Source: Holacanthus passer
Lineage: Eukaryota > Chordata > Actinopteri > Pomacanthidae
Assembly (NCBI GenBank): GCA_025331565.1
Contig: JAFREQ010000039.1
Span: 496,001-560,000 of the forward strand
Reading direction: 5' to 3'
Length of the DNA: 64,000 bases
Of this stretch, positions 1 through 11,042 are shown in pieces; within the stretch, counting starts at the first letter, position 1; the number at the start of each line of letters is the position of its first letter. Made by a program: the position numbers and the translations under genes. The notes beneath the pieces were generated by a model. It did no database searches and had not been told where the DNA came from. It saw nothing but the letters and a program-made list of their open reading frames with translations.

Positions 1-823
1 CACAGAACAAAAAGCGGACTGGAATGCCACTGTGCCACACCTGAGGGCACCTCAGTGACACCAGGGGGGAGGCTGACTACATTGACCTCCTCCAAGGTGC
101 CTACCACTGTGCGGGGATAGAGCAACACAGCTGTGGAACCTACATTCACAATTGGGATGTAAGCTGTGCCCCTTCCCACCTGAACAAGAGCAGAGAGGCA
201 AGCAGGCCAGCAGGAAGGCCAGCGTCCAAGGGCTCAAACAACACAGTGGCATTTGCATACTGCTCTGAGCATGTGGCAGCAACAATCTTCATCACGCCAC
301 CAGGGATTCGACAAGTCTCCTTGCCACGCACCTTAACCTTATATGAGGCTTCTTGTGGGGCCTGCACTCTGGCCTGATGTCACTTTTGCAACGCTTGCAC
401 CATAGGCTCTGGGGCCTCAGCAATGGAGGGCAAGCTAAACAAGGCCAGGCTGTGCAGCCCAAAAAGCTCTCAGTAACATCTGCGAATGATATTCATCCCT
501 AAAACACCAGGGACCTGGGCAGACATACCAGGGGAGTCCTTGACCACCAACACCCCACACTTCGTCATTAACTTGCCACAAAGCTCAATATCCAGCTCCA
601 GATAGCCAATGTGGGGAATGGCTAACCCATTGGATGCTCTGAGCTGCAGCCAATGACAAGACTGAAGTCTCTCTTGACCCCAAGGTTCAAAATGCTGGAG
701 GAAAAAGCTCTCTGTGACTGTTGACACCATGGACCCGATGTCTAATAAACAAAGGACCTCGACTCCACCCATTCTCACCTCCAAATGGGGACAAGGGGAC
801 ATGAGCTTAGAAATGTTCCCCAA
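1..823 (-). pseudogene. Retroelement aspartic protease and following pol segment
   Basis: The minus-strand frame 470-823 contains the protease core CLLDIGSMVSTVTESFF. The canonical catalytic triad Asp-Thr/Ser-Gly is here Asp-Ile-Gly, so one active-site position is substituted. The ending GVLGMNIIRRCY matches the second structural motif of retropepsins (hydrophobic-Leu-Gly). The frame continues after frameshifts into 146-367 and then to base 1, with a segment reading RIPGGVMKIVAATCSEQYA that resembles the protease-RT linker of such elements. No RT motif is reached before the window ends. Dead copy. Confidence 0.65.
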
Positions 824-1990
824 AGCAGTTGAAAGAGTTCCTGAGCCAGTGGCTGCACCCTCCGTGGCTCAGCAGTTTGGCGGGCAGTAGTTTTCTGACG
901 GATGAGTGGGACGGGGCTGTCTGCTGGGGAGCAGGCAAAGAAGGCTGAGTGTGGGGAGCCACACGTACCCCTTCGTACTCCCTTGCAAAATGACCAGGCT
1001 GCTGGCATCGTCTACAAACAATGGGACCACGATGAGCGGAGCGACTGTGCGGATTAGCAGTCTGCAAACATAGAATGCTTTGAGTGAGTTGGTTCAGCTG
1101 CTCTTGCTTGCTCTCATCTCACTCAGCTCTGACACCTGGGGTACATTAGCCACCGCTGGAGGGCAACTCGTAACTCCGTACTGCAGGCCAAGCACCGAAG
1201 AAACAGAGTGACTTCAGCCCCTAACACCCACTGGCAAACCCTCATGTTCCCACCTGATCGCCTCAGCCCTGACCTGACCTGACCTCAAGTAGGCCAGCAG
1301 TAGGCTGTCTGTGAATGAACTGTTTTTACTCGTGGCGGAGGGCACAGTCAATAATGTGCTCAACAAATTGATTGCACAACAAAGCTTCGGCATTAGGCAC
1401 ACTGTTTTACCCACGTCATAAGACTCATCAACGCGAGAGAAAACTCCTGCAGAGTCTCCCCTTCTTGTTGCCTTCGGGAGAAGAAAGCCTCCTGTAAGGC
1501 AACATAGGAGTCAGAGCAACCATAAAGCTCTTGTAACACTGCAATTATTTTAGCTGGATCTCCCTGTTCAGCACTAGAATGAAATTTGACCTCCTCACGT
1601 GCCTCCCCCTCGAGGTGATCGAACAAGAAAAATGCCTGATAAGATGTCGACAAATGATGTGCTCTCGTGCACGCCTGCACTTCCTCGATCCACTCAGCTA
1701 ACCCTATACTTGTTCTACCCCTAAACATGGGACATTTTCTATCCCGAGGGACAAAAACTAGTCCCTGTGTTAAAGAGGCACTATCAGTGGAAGGAGCAGT
1801 AGAGGGCGCAGCAGAAGTAGAAGACACGGCACCAGGACCAGGCACGGCTGCAGCCTGTTCCTGACGTAGCCTCTCATTATCTGCTCGTAACTGCGCAGCT
1901 AAATCTCTTGCAACTCTCCCTCCATAGCTACACCTAGACCAATAACACAGAGACACCACAATTGCAATAGGGCAACAGTGTGAAAAGAAA
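807..1990 (-). pseudogene. Gag-like polyprotein with degenerate zinc knuckle
   Basis: The first part (about 1393-1990) reads as a capsid-like Gag domain with a recognisable stretch WIEEVQACTRAHHLS and a downstream FFSRRQQEGETLQEFS segment, preceded by a charged, coiled-coil-prone segment. A further piece lies at 1214-1414, in another frame after a frameshift. A zinc knuckle follows near 985-1030, read as CRRCQQPGHFAREY. The expected last Cys of CX2CX4HX4C is Tyr, so metal binding is probably lost. The apparent N-terminus up to 2034 is hydrophobic and probably not original; the true start is unclear. Gag would form the particle that packages the element RNA. Family placement is by motif only. 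Confidence 0.65.
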
Positions 1991-2034
1991 CACAAAAAAA
2001 CACCAGGACCAACTGCAGGTCCACAAGAAACCAA

Positions 2035-3558
2035 CTGCTGCTTTGCCTCTAAATGAATTGGAAAATCAATGCTTGTGCACCGCCTTTTTTAAAAACAAGT
2101 TCTACCAAGGGCCACACAGTAAAATGAAGGAAAAACAAAAAAATGGAACACACGTCTCTGCTCACAAGAATATATCCTGCTGACAACACCAGATTATGGC
2201 AACACGAGGGGTGTGGTGGAGTGAATTGTCTTACACTTTGTCTTAAATTAATTTAGTCAATAACTCCAGTTGCCAGACAACGCCACCCTGGGAACTTCAC
2301 ACAAGGAATTTATTAATACAATTTTTAAGGCACGGTTTGCTATAGAAATGTGGCAGGAGACGTGGTTCTGCTTAAAACAAACATTTTTATTTAACAATTT
2401 TAAAATAAAAAAAACTCACAAAACACCATTCATTCAAGAAGGTCATAGGAAAGGGGCACCTTGTCAGGGCTGGGGCTTACCAGTGAGGGAAAAGGGTCGA
2501 TGAGGGGTGAGGAGAATCCCAGGAAGGCACCCCAAACACATGTGCCAGTCACTCAATCACACAGTGAAGAACTAAAAAAACTGGGGTACTGCACAGCACA
2601 CAAAAAAAGGGGGAAACTACCACCAAGGACACCAGGACCACCACCTTGGGTACCCAGCACCTGAAAGGACAGGGTAAACAGTTAGTGGGGTTCACTCAAC
2701 CGGAGACTAAGGCACAAATTAAAAATAAGAATAAACAAAAACAAAAATGGGTGTCAAGCTATAAATCAAAATTTAAACAAAAAGTAATATAAGCTGCCAA
2801 ACTAATTTATGACACATCCCAATAGGCAATTAAACAACTCCCTTTAACCAACTAAATTACCAAGGAATTACACAAAATAATATTTAGCAAGAAAATCAGG
2901 ATTGTAATGGAATACCAAAATTAATCAAATGCAAGTACATCAAAACTCACAAAATACCAAAACAAAACAACAAAATAATCAGCCCCAGGAAGGTGTGGGT
3001 ACTTAAGGAGGCTGGACAAGGATAAAGTTATGTAAACAAAAGTAAACTATCCACCCAAAATAATCAAAAATAAAGCAACCAAAAGTAACAATGTGAACTA
3101 ACTTAATTCAACATGAACAGAAATCAAAAGGAGAGAGGAACTTTAACCCCACATTTCACACACACGTTAAGATATAGGCCCCAACCAAAAGGGCTGACCA
3201 GGACAGCAATGCGGGTGAAGCCACTCCAAGCACAGTAGCGCAGTACAGCAAGCAAAGCAGAAACAAAGCAAAGCAGCTCAAGCAAAGCAGCAGGGTTCCT
3301 CCACGTCGTTAGGCCAGTGCAGCTCTTTAATGAGGCCAACAACTGACCACGTGTTCCTATCACACACACAAAATGCTAATTTAATATACATGATACAAAG
3401 GCGGAGCATGAATGGGGCATGAGGGAGAGTCGCACAATGGGCACAATGGTTTGTAAAATAACAAGTCGAGCGACTAATTCTGCATGCGCAACTCACAAAC
3501 AATGCGGCTACTGCCAACCTACCTGCATGGAGGCAGCGGGAGGAACAGGAGCATGACA
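2035..3558 (-). repeat. Probable leader/5' LTR of the gypsy fragment
   Basis: No coding region is supported. On the minus strand the stretch is T-rich and lies immediately upstream of the gag frame, where the 5' LTR and leader should be. A candidate LTR start TGTCATGC lies at 3558 reading leftwards, and an AATAAA-like signal is read near 2310. No second LTR is in the window, so neither end can be proved by comparison. Confidence 0.3.
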
Positions 3559-4147
3559 ACTCCCTCTACTTATTGCATGCCCTAATGTGGCGATAGGCCG
3601 ATGACGGGCAGGTGACACGTTCACTCGCCTTGAGCAGGGAGAAAGAATGAGCAGAGTGACTGAGCGACTACAACTTTCTCAGCTCGGATCTTCTTCAACC
3701 ACAGGATCCCAAGCAGACAAGTTTCCCCTTCCTCAAAGGACTGGTAACTACACTGAGCATAGATAGTTAGACAAGCTAAGCTAAACACAGCTAAGCGCAG
3801 GATTGTTTGACTTTCAGGGATATGTGTTGATTCAATCTGTGATTGAGCTTCATTGCTGTGATGATGTTAGGATTAGTGAACCAAACTGTAAATTGATGTT
3901 AGTTGTGCTTCACACCGACACAGGGTTTGCTTGCTAAACTTCTTTACTAACCTGGCACCCTCTATCCTACACACATCACACATCAAACCTAGACACATAG
4001 GGTGTAACAAAGGACACACTCTCCCTCCCCCGGCATCAATCCTTGGGGTCGGCCATCTTGTGTGTAGCCTGCCTTTTCTGAACCAGCCATCTTGTTTTAC
4101 TCACTCACACATACACACACTCTTGCATAAAGTACATGTTAGACTAG
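3559..4147. other. Gene-free spacer
   Basis: No open frame with recognisable content, no clear repeat ends. It separates the gypsy leader from the pogo-type element. Confidence 0.5.
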
Positions 4148-4149
4148 TA

Positions 4150-4174
4150 GGGGAGAGTGAGGTAAGATAAGCCA
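4150..4174 (+). repeat. Left terminal inverted repeat of pogo-type element
   Basis: About 25 bp that match the reverse complement of 7262-7286 with one mismatch, directly preceded by TA. Confidence 0.9.
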
Positions 4175-4812
4175 GTGGGTAAGTTGACCCACCCCTTGTA
4201 TCTAGGTAACTGTGCACATGTTTTGTCATGTGACCATAAATTCAGGAAGCACCCATCATTTCCATCTTGCTGTGATGCAGAGAAGCACATGGGAGAAGGG
4301 GTAAGTATCTTTTTACACAAAAAACAGTTTTTTGCTTGTCAAAGCAAATTTTTTGCATATCAGGTAAAATGACTTTTATGTCAAAGCAAATTTATCCAGG
4401 TCTAAAATTATATATTATACATGTTGATCATTTGCTTGTAGCGTAGGGGCTCAAAAGAGTTATGCACACTTGTAGTTGGGCGCCAGACAGGTGAGAGACC
4501 AATAAAAAGCAAAATTACAATCCTGTCGAATTTTAATTAATTTTTTAATTTTTAATTTTTTAAGTGTGCATGCAACTCCAGAAATTAACCGGCAAGCTCT
4601 AAATCCTACCTACAAAAGAATATCTGAGAAGAAATTAACAAAGAGAAATTAGTTTAATTATAAATCAAATAGCATTAAGTATGAAAATCAGATCTATGTC
4701 ACTTCAAAAATAAGCAACACGTTATGTATAACCCCGATAAACTAAAAATAAATTTCTTTCCATGAAGTTTTGATTATACAATAAATTCAAATTCAAAGGA
4801 AGTAAAAACAGT

Positions 4813-6882
4813 AGGGTACGGTGGAACAGCAGAAGCAAAGAGAGTCTTCTCAGAGGAGGTGGAGAAAGAGCTAGCAGACCATATCAAGAAGCTCGCAGAG
4901 CCGTTTCCATGGCCCTGCTCCAAAGAAATGCTGTGAACTGGCATTGGATTTGGCAGAAAGAAACAATATTCCTACCCCCAGCAACTCGAGAGAGAAAGGT
5001 TTAGCTGGTAGGATGTGCAAAAAATAACATGACTCAGTAGGTTGGCGTAGACTCATTTATTTTGTGTTGTTCAATACAGTACCATCACTTTTTTTAGGTA
5101 AAGATTGATTCAAGAATTTTATGGCACGCCACCATCTCTCCTGCCGTATGCCTGAAGCGACATCTTTGGGAAGGGCTACAGCTTTCAATAAAACTACAGT
5201 TGGGGAGTTCTTTGACAATCTGGCTAACATGATGGACAGGTAACAGAATTCATATATTTGAAAACATTAATAACTATTTATGACAACTGCATACAACAGT
5301 TAAGTAAATAAACAACAAAATGACGCATGTTTACTTACCAGCTATAATTACCATGGTATATTAAGGAATATAGTTTGCATTACTTAAGGTTTAACTATTC
5401 TGATTATCACCATTGCTCTTTTCTTTGTTTTACAGGCATAAATTACCTCCAAACATGATTTATAATGTTGACGAAACAGGTGTAATAACAGTACAGACAC
5501 CAAAGCAGGTAGTGGCAGAAAAAGGAAAGAAGCAAGTGGGCGCCATCACATCTGCTGAAAGAGGCGAACTTGTGACTGTGGTCTGTGCAGTCAGTGCAAC
5601 TGGTAACGCAGTCCCTCCCATGTTTATCTTCCCAAGGGTTAGATACAAAGAAAACTTCATTACAGGAGCACCTCCAGGATCAATTGGTACCTCCACCAGA
5701 TCAGGCTGGATCAATGAAGACACCTTCGTTGAGTTCCTTGAACATCTGGTTCAGCAGACCAAGTGTTCCCCTGACCTGCCACTGCTGCTAATCTTGGATA
5801 ACCACGAAGCCCACATTTCACTGAAGGCTTTGGACATAGCAAAAACAAATGGTATTGTTGTGCTCACAATTCCACCCCACACATCCCATCGTCTGCAGCC
5901 TCTGAATAAGAGTGCGTATGGTCCATTTAAGACTTATTACAACAGAGCTCTTGATGGTTGGATGAGCTCCAACCCAGGCAAAACAGCCAGCATATACCAA
6001 ATCCCTGGCTGTGTGAATGATGCTTTCATGTCAGCAATGACACCACAGAATATCTCCCCTGGATTCAGATCAACTGGGATTTTCCCTTACAACAGGGATG
6101 TCTTCTCCGATGCGGAGTTTGAGCCATCCATGGTATCAGACAGGCCCAACCTGGAGCAGCAGCCTGCAGCTGCAGGTGATGCATCCATGGTTTCAACCTC
6201 CCTTTCTGCAGAGCTACCTTCACCAGGCCCTGCACGTGCATGTGTTTCACCAAGTGACACAGATTCACACCCCAACCATGCTGGATCCTATGTGTCTCCT
6301 ACTGAGATTCTACCTTTACCCAAATGTCAGCAGCCCAGGAAACAAAGAAACCGAAAGCGTGTGAAGACAAGAATCCTGACTGATACACCTGAAAAGCAGG
6401 CAATCGAACATGCCCATGAAGAGAGGAAAAATAAACAGAAAGGCAAAACAGAAAGAACCATCAAAGAGCAAGGAAAGCTGAAGAGGAAACAAACCCAGAT
6501 GAAAATTGCAGTGGAAAGTAGCTCTGAGGAGAGTGATGTTGCCATCCCATTTGATGACACTTCTGAGCATGAGAGCTCCAGCGATGAAAGAAGTGAACCA
6601 GATGTCTCAGATCTAGTAGTTGGTGACTTTGTCATCGTGAAATTTGCCTCCAAATGCAAGAGCCACCATTACATTGGCTTAGTTGACAGCCTTGCGGGCA
6701 ACGAAGTGAGTGCCAGATTTCTCAGAAGAATCCGAGGGATCACTGGCAAGAAACCCACCTTTGCATTCAAGGAAAAGGATGAGGCATCTTTCCCACAGAG
6801 TGATGTGCTGAAGAAGCTACCTCAATCTCAAAAGGCTGGAGGAACTGCAAGGAGAGAGCAACATATTCCCCTGCAACCTTGA
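4813..6882 (+). pseudogene. Spliced pogo/Tigger-like DDE transposase, inactivated
   Basis: Three exons can be read: about 4813-5007, 5098-5239 and 5436-6882. The introns 5008-5097 and 5240-5435 have GT...AG borders. Exon 1 carries part of the helix-turn-helix DNA-binding region (GYGGTAEAKRVFSEEVEKEL, later LAERNNIP). Exon 2 reads FMARHHLSCRMPEATSLG. Exon 3 starts HKLPPNMIYNVDETG and holds the DDE domain: first Asp in NVDETG, second Asp in LILDNHEAH. The third acidic position, expected as QPLD, is QPLN (aat codon near 5905). The C-terminal 250 residues are charged and end in a small basic domain (GDFVIVKFASK...). Lesions: a one-base frameshift near 4906, a TGA at 5106-5108 where a Trp codon is expected, and the Asp-to-Asn change. 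The extreme N-terminus was not found. The reading through 5413-5435 in an uninterrupted frame is intron, not protein. Confidence 0.85.
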
Positions 6883-7261
6883 CAGTTGGAATATTGAATA
6901 GTTGTTTTGATTAAATGGTTAAATGGTTTTGAAACTAACTGGTGGTTTGTTCTCACAAGTTCAAAACTGTTAAAACTGTTTGTTAGCACAATATGCTCAG
7001 GTTTACATTTTAAAAATCTGGTGGTCAGTTTACCCCCAGATGGCTCAATTTACCCACTGACTTGGTTCAATTTACCCCTAACCTGGGGCAAGTCGAGCCA
7101 CAGGAGCACTTTTTTTTTTGAGAAGTCATTATTTTGGGCAGCTTTGTCAGAGATGCATTCTGATAATCTCATTTGATAGGAGACATCCTGAAATAAAGGT
7201 ATATGTTTTCATTCTATTTCTGTGTCATTTTCCTTATCTCCAGGACAAAATAAGTAAAAAG

Positions 7262-7286
7262 TGGCTCATCTTACCTCACTCTCCCC
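7262..7286 (-). repeat. Right terminal inverted repeat of pogo-type element
   Basis: Inverted partner of 4150-4174, directly followed by TA (7287-7288). Confidence 0.9.
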
Positions 7287-7288
7287 TA

Positions 7289-8454
7289 TGTGTTTGGCCT
7301 TTGTTATCTTTAATAAATGTTTGTGAATATATATGCTGTGTCTTTAATGTGGTACAAGACTGAATAATGCCAACCTCTACTCTGCCAAGAACTCCGAAAT
7401 CCTTCATTTAATGAAACTATAACAACAAAGTGGCTATCATTTTCCCAACATAATGGTGCTCTGTGTGAGTTAGTGTACTGTTGAGGGTGGTGCCCCGAGG
7501 TGTTCTGATGTATGTGAGATCCTATTATTTATTATAATTAATAACTTTTAACTAATAACATTTCTGATCATTATTAATTATTATCGGTAGCCAAACTGCC
7601 CATTAAGTTGATCCCCAACAGAGGCAAAATGTCTTCAGGTACACACAACCAACTGCAGTTGCCCTAGATTTGATCCCCCCCAGTAACCATGACCTGGATG
7701 AGTCCAAGATGGTTTCTGTCATGATTTTGTTTTCCCTAGTGACATTTTCAATCTTTTTGGTTTGAGTTTTAACTGTAACAAGTTGCTTACTTTTTCTATA
7801 TATGTGATGGGATTGTGGGCAAAATCCAAGCCAGACCTTAGCTCTTTTTTCTCTCTGTGAAGCGGCATGAGAAGATTAAGTTTCCTATTAATGCTGTACA
7901 GGACACTAGCCTTGATGTTTGTCATCTGTGGGTCCTCTGTATCTGTGGATGAATCTTGTTTTTTTCCTTTTGGAAGATTTGGTAGATGTGTTGTTGCCAG
8001 TGTTGGAGTCCATGTGGTCTTGGTGATGGTACAAGTGATCAATAAAGGCCTAATCTGATGAATCCTCCACTGTGAGGGTAATCTGTTCCACATAAGCCGC
8101 AAGAGATTCGTCTGCAGTTTGAAATGGAGTCTATGGTTTTTGTGTTAATCACTGGACTTTCCTTGTATGAAAAGTCACCTGTTTGAAGCAGAAAAAAGGT
8201 TTTAACAAAGGTTTAACAAAGGTTTGGACAGCAGGATTTGGATATTGGTTGATGGCAGGGAAAGTGAGGATTCTTGGCAGCAGGGAGGCATGGTAGCGAG
8301 GCAAGGTGAGGCTGGCGTGGACAAGGATGAACGGAAGCGAGGCAGGTAGGCAGGTAGGTAATAGCTGGAAGGCAAAGGCACAAGAAAAAAAAGTAAAGCA
8401 AAGAGAAGTCAATCACTAACAGACACTAGGAGAAGGGTCTGAAGTGTAATTACC
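7289..8454. other. Gene-free stretch with one unrecognised open frame
   Basis: A minus-strand frame of 127 codons (7719-8102) is basic and low in hydrophobic residues. I do not recognise it, and it has no neighbour to give context. The part 8141-8450 is purine-rich and resembles LTR sequence read on the minus strand, but I could not find ends or a target duplication. Nothing else is supported. Confidence 0.4.
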
Positions 8455-8542
8455 TTCAGTAGCTAACCGCCGGGTGACGGAGTTGTGAGCCCATAGTAGG
8501 ACCAAGGAGTGGACGGAATTAGCAACAGAGACAGTTAGTGCC
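8455..8542 (-). pseudogene. Integrase N-terminal remnant of the gypsy relic
   Basis: Read on the minus strand this gives LVLLWAHNS followed by a short stretch. It aligns with VLQWAHSSRFTCHPG, the start of the integrase zinc-binding region in the intact element (near 25630). It stops at about 8455, where similarity ends, so most of integrase is gone. Its continuation towards RNase H lies beyond the solo LTR, at 11043 onward. Confidence 0.55.
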
Positions 8543-8647
8543 TGTCACAACCGCCTGTGTGGCCATGACAAAGAAGGGAGATGCACACAAAGAAGTACAT
8601 TTAAACAATGATTTTATTAAAGTATATTAATAACTAAGTTAATTTAA

Positions 8648-9867
8648 CCCTCCTATTATCCTTGGGGTCAATTTGACCCCATTTAATGTTTATCATTCAA
8701 GAAATAATAGTTGACTTATTTTTGCTTCATATTTCATGACTTTTCCTAATTTGATGGGTACAATTGATTAAGTATAAAATTATCATGATGATATTTTTTC
8801 AATGTGCTGAACACATATTGCATGCATTGGTGTTCCTCTGGGGTCAATTTGACCCCAAGCTGTTTTAGCTGTGTAAAACTTGTCTGTCTGTGTGTGACCC
8901 ATGTGTGACCTAACATCCCCACACCTGCAGGTGCAGAGTTGATACTTTTGATTTGATACATGACATGGGGGAGGGGAAACAATATTCTCATGAGAACTAC
9001 TACTCACGCTTGCCGAAGTAGAACAGATATTTCCCGCGCTGTGGAGGGCAGGGTATTCCTGCAAGGACATTGGTAGTTCATGCAAATAAGAGAGGAGCAA
9101 ACATATAAAAGCTTGCACGGCAGCCCTCTATCAAAATCATTCCTTGTTGTGCTCTGTGTATGCTGCAATCTGCATGCTCTCTCTCTCTCGAAAATGTCCA
9201 CTGGGAAAAGGTTTACTGTCAATGATGTTTTGGAACAGCTTTTTGACAGTGAAAGTGGCATAGAGGAGAATGTGTCTGAGACGGAGGATTGTGTTGAGGA
9301 GGACCCTGATTTTGAGGCATTCTCATCTGATGAGAATGAGTGTGTTGACCCTCCTGTTGTCACTCAACCACCAGCAGACACGATCCCTTCCAAAAATGGA
9401 ATCCAATCCAGGCCCCCATGTGACTGTTCTGTGAGAGTCATGAATATGTACCCCAAATTAGAAATAAAAATTAAAAAATAGATTTGGATGAAATATTTAA
9501 GATACACTAACTCTAAAACTGAAAGTTTGACCTGATGGTGGCGCTGCCGGAAAGGTCATATCATCACCAAAACCAAAAGGGTTCATATTCTTGTGGTCAT
9601 TAATGTTGTCAGTAAATTTGAGAAGATTTGGATAAAAACTTTAAGATAAATTAATTCTAATCTAAAAGTTTGGCCTGATGATGGTGTAGAGGACAGGTCA
9701 AGGTTTCATTATCAAGGGGTTATTTATGTATTCAACAAGTAATCAAAGTGTCTGACACAAAAACTTGGTTAATTTTCTGTAAATCATTTTCTGGAGGCAA
9801 ATATCCCTGGGGTCAGATTGACCCCAAGGGTGAAATTTATTAGTAATATTTGAGGATAATAGGAGGG
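8648..9867 (+). mobile_element. Non-autonomous piggyBac element
   Basis: TTAA target duplications lie at 8644-8647 and 9868-9871. The terminal inverted repeats are perfect over 14 bp (ccctcctattatcc). Palindromes of the form ggggtcaatttgacccc occur just inside the left end (8663-8680), again near 8838-8855, and, with one change, near 9808-9826. The interior encodes only the N-terminal part of a piggyBac-like transposase, so the element has lost the catalytic domain and depends on a relative for movement. Confidence 0.9.
9194..9481 (+). pseudogene. Truncated piggyBac transposase N-terminus
   Basis: The ATG at 9194 starts MSTGKRFTVNDVLEQLFDS, followed by a very acidic region rich in Glu, Asp and Ser (SETEDCVEEDPDFEAFSSD). 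This is typical of the N-terminal segment of piggyBac transposases of fish. The frame ends at 9481 after about 95 codons, and the DDD catalytic domain and C-terminal zinc finger are absent. A TATA-like tataaaag lies near 9104, in a position suitable for a promoter. An open frame continues upstream to 9080, but the internal Met fits the family start. No function is expected on its own. Confidence 0.75.
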
Positions 9868-11042
9868 TTAAAGTAGGCATAGTGTGTGTAATCAGCAGAA
9901 TCAGGTAGTGTAAATTTGTGCATGAGTGGAAGAGCATGGTGGTGTAGTGTTGTAAAGTGTAGCAACACAAAGCAAACCAAACCAAACAAACTGAGATGTG
10001 ATCTCAAGCAGGGGGAAGAGAGAAAGACTGAGCTCTAGAGGGGCTTTTAAAGCTTCTGACACACCGGGCCCAGGTGTGCCAGATCTGCAAATTAAAACAG
10101 GTCTTCCCCACTCTGCAGCTCACCCTCTGCCCTGCCCACCTGCAGTACCTGCAAGGTGAACAAGGTCAGCAGGTTAGATGGTTGTGTGGCCAGAACCGTA
10201 TCAAAGCTCACTTAACCATCTAAAAGGCCACAGATCCCTCAAAATGGTACAGTTAACGGTCAAATAATGGTCAGAGACAAAGGGCTTCCCTCAAGATTAC
10301 AGATTTTATTGCTGTGAGCAGCACAATTAAAATCAACCAAATTTTAACCTAAACCGATTTAAAAACAAGCAGGAGCACTACAGGATGGCTGGGCGTAGCT
10401 GTAGTCAGGGAGGGGAAAGTTGAATGGGGACAGAGTACTCACCTCGCTCCGTGCCCAACACATGCACACACAGCAAAATAACCAAACTCTAAGGGAGAAC
10501 TAAAGTGTGAAGGACGTACAAAATTACTACTACACGCACACACATTTAAGGGGAGTGTGAAGCTGAGGTGAGGAACTCTGAGCACCAATCCCTCCACCGT
10601 CCGGGCAGCTACGATATCACCAGTTCTGCAGCACTCATGCAGTAAAAAACAGACAGACAAGAACCATGTTAAAAACACACAGGGCTGCTGCAATAATCGT
10701 TAAAAAATCTTGAGGGAAAGCAGAGCAAACAACCAAAATGAAATAAACAAAACAAAAGTAAACAAAACAGCAGTGGCAGTCTGTCTCTTCTGACACAATA
10801 CCCTACATGAAACTCAGCATGTGGACACAGGGGGGTAGCCAGGGAACAGGACCACAGCACATGTGGCAATCTGTCACCTGAAGACCAAGGAGGAGAGTAG
10901 CAGCAGCAGCAAAAAGGGGGCCAATATCTTGTCTGCCAGCTTATATCAATGAGTGATTGATTAGTGGGAGGAGCTGACTGCTGTCAAACCCTATGGTGAC
11001 CCGGGAGGGACATTTACTACCGGTCACGTTCGTCACAGTGCC

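Larger units (their letters stand above)
1..2034 (-). mobile_element. Decayed Ty3/gypsy-type gag-protease fragment
   Basis: Seen: minus-strand reading frames run gag, zinc knuckle, then aspartic protease and a post-protease segment, in the order expected for a Ty3/gypsy-like LTR retrotransposon. The frames are broken by several frameshifts, and the element runs off the left edge of the window, so RT and integrase are not visible. Known: this gag plus CCHC plus protease layout is shared by gypsy and related retroelements. Inferred: this is the 5' part of a dead copy whose leader or LTR lies at 2035-3558. It could alternatively be a domesticated gag fragment, but the frameshifts argue against that. 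Confidence 0.75.
4150..7286 (+). mobile_element. Pogo-type (Tc1/mariner superfamily) DNA transposon
   Basis: Both ends are visible. The left end at 4150 starts ggggagagtgaggtaagat, and the right end at 7286 is its inverted copy; about 25 bp match with one mismatch. TA dinucleotides at 4148-4149 and 7287-7288 are the expected target duplication. Motifs of the type tcaatttaccc repeat just inside the right end (near 7025, 7045 and 7067), and one inverted copy sits next to the left end (4173-4187). These are plausible transposase-binding sites. The interior holds a spliced DDE transposase gene. The element is complete in outline but inactive in cis because its transposase is broken. Confidence 0.9.
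8543..11037 (-). mobile_element. Solo LTR containing a piggyBac insertion
   Basis: The insert starts TGTCACAA and ends TTCGTCACA (TG...CA ends). It is flanked by identical 5-bp duplications gtgcc at 8538-8542 and 11038-11042. Removing it joins a sequence colinear with the intact gypsy element. Without the 1.2-kb piggyBac insert it is about 1.27 kb. The minus-strand sense is chosen because poly(A)-type signals (aataaa near 8620) read that way. There is no internal coding region, so this is an LTR left after recombination between two LTRs. It may alternatively be a different TG...CA-ended element. Confidence 0.75.

Noticed and set aside
5413..5435. ATG at 5413 as the transposase start
   Set aside because: These codons lie in the pyrimidine-rich 3' end of an intron. 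The conserved protein continues from the upstream exon across a GT...AG border.
7719..8102. 127-codon minus-strand frame as a gene
   Set aside because: No recognisable domain, unusual composition and no supporting context; it lies in transposon-rich DNA.
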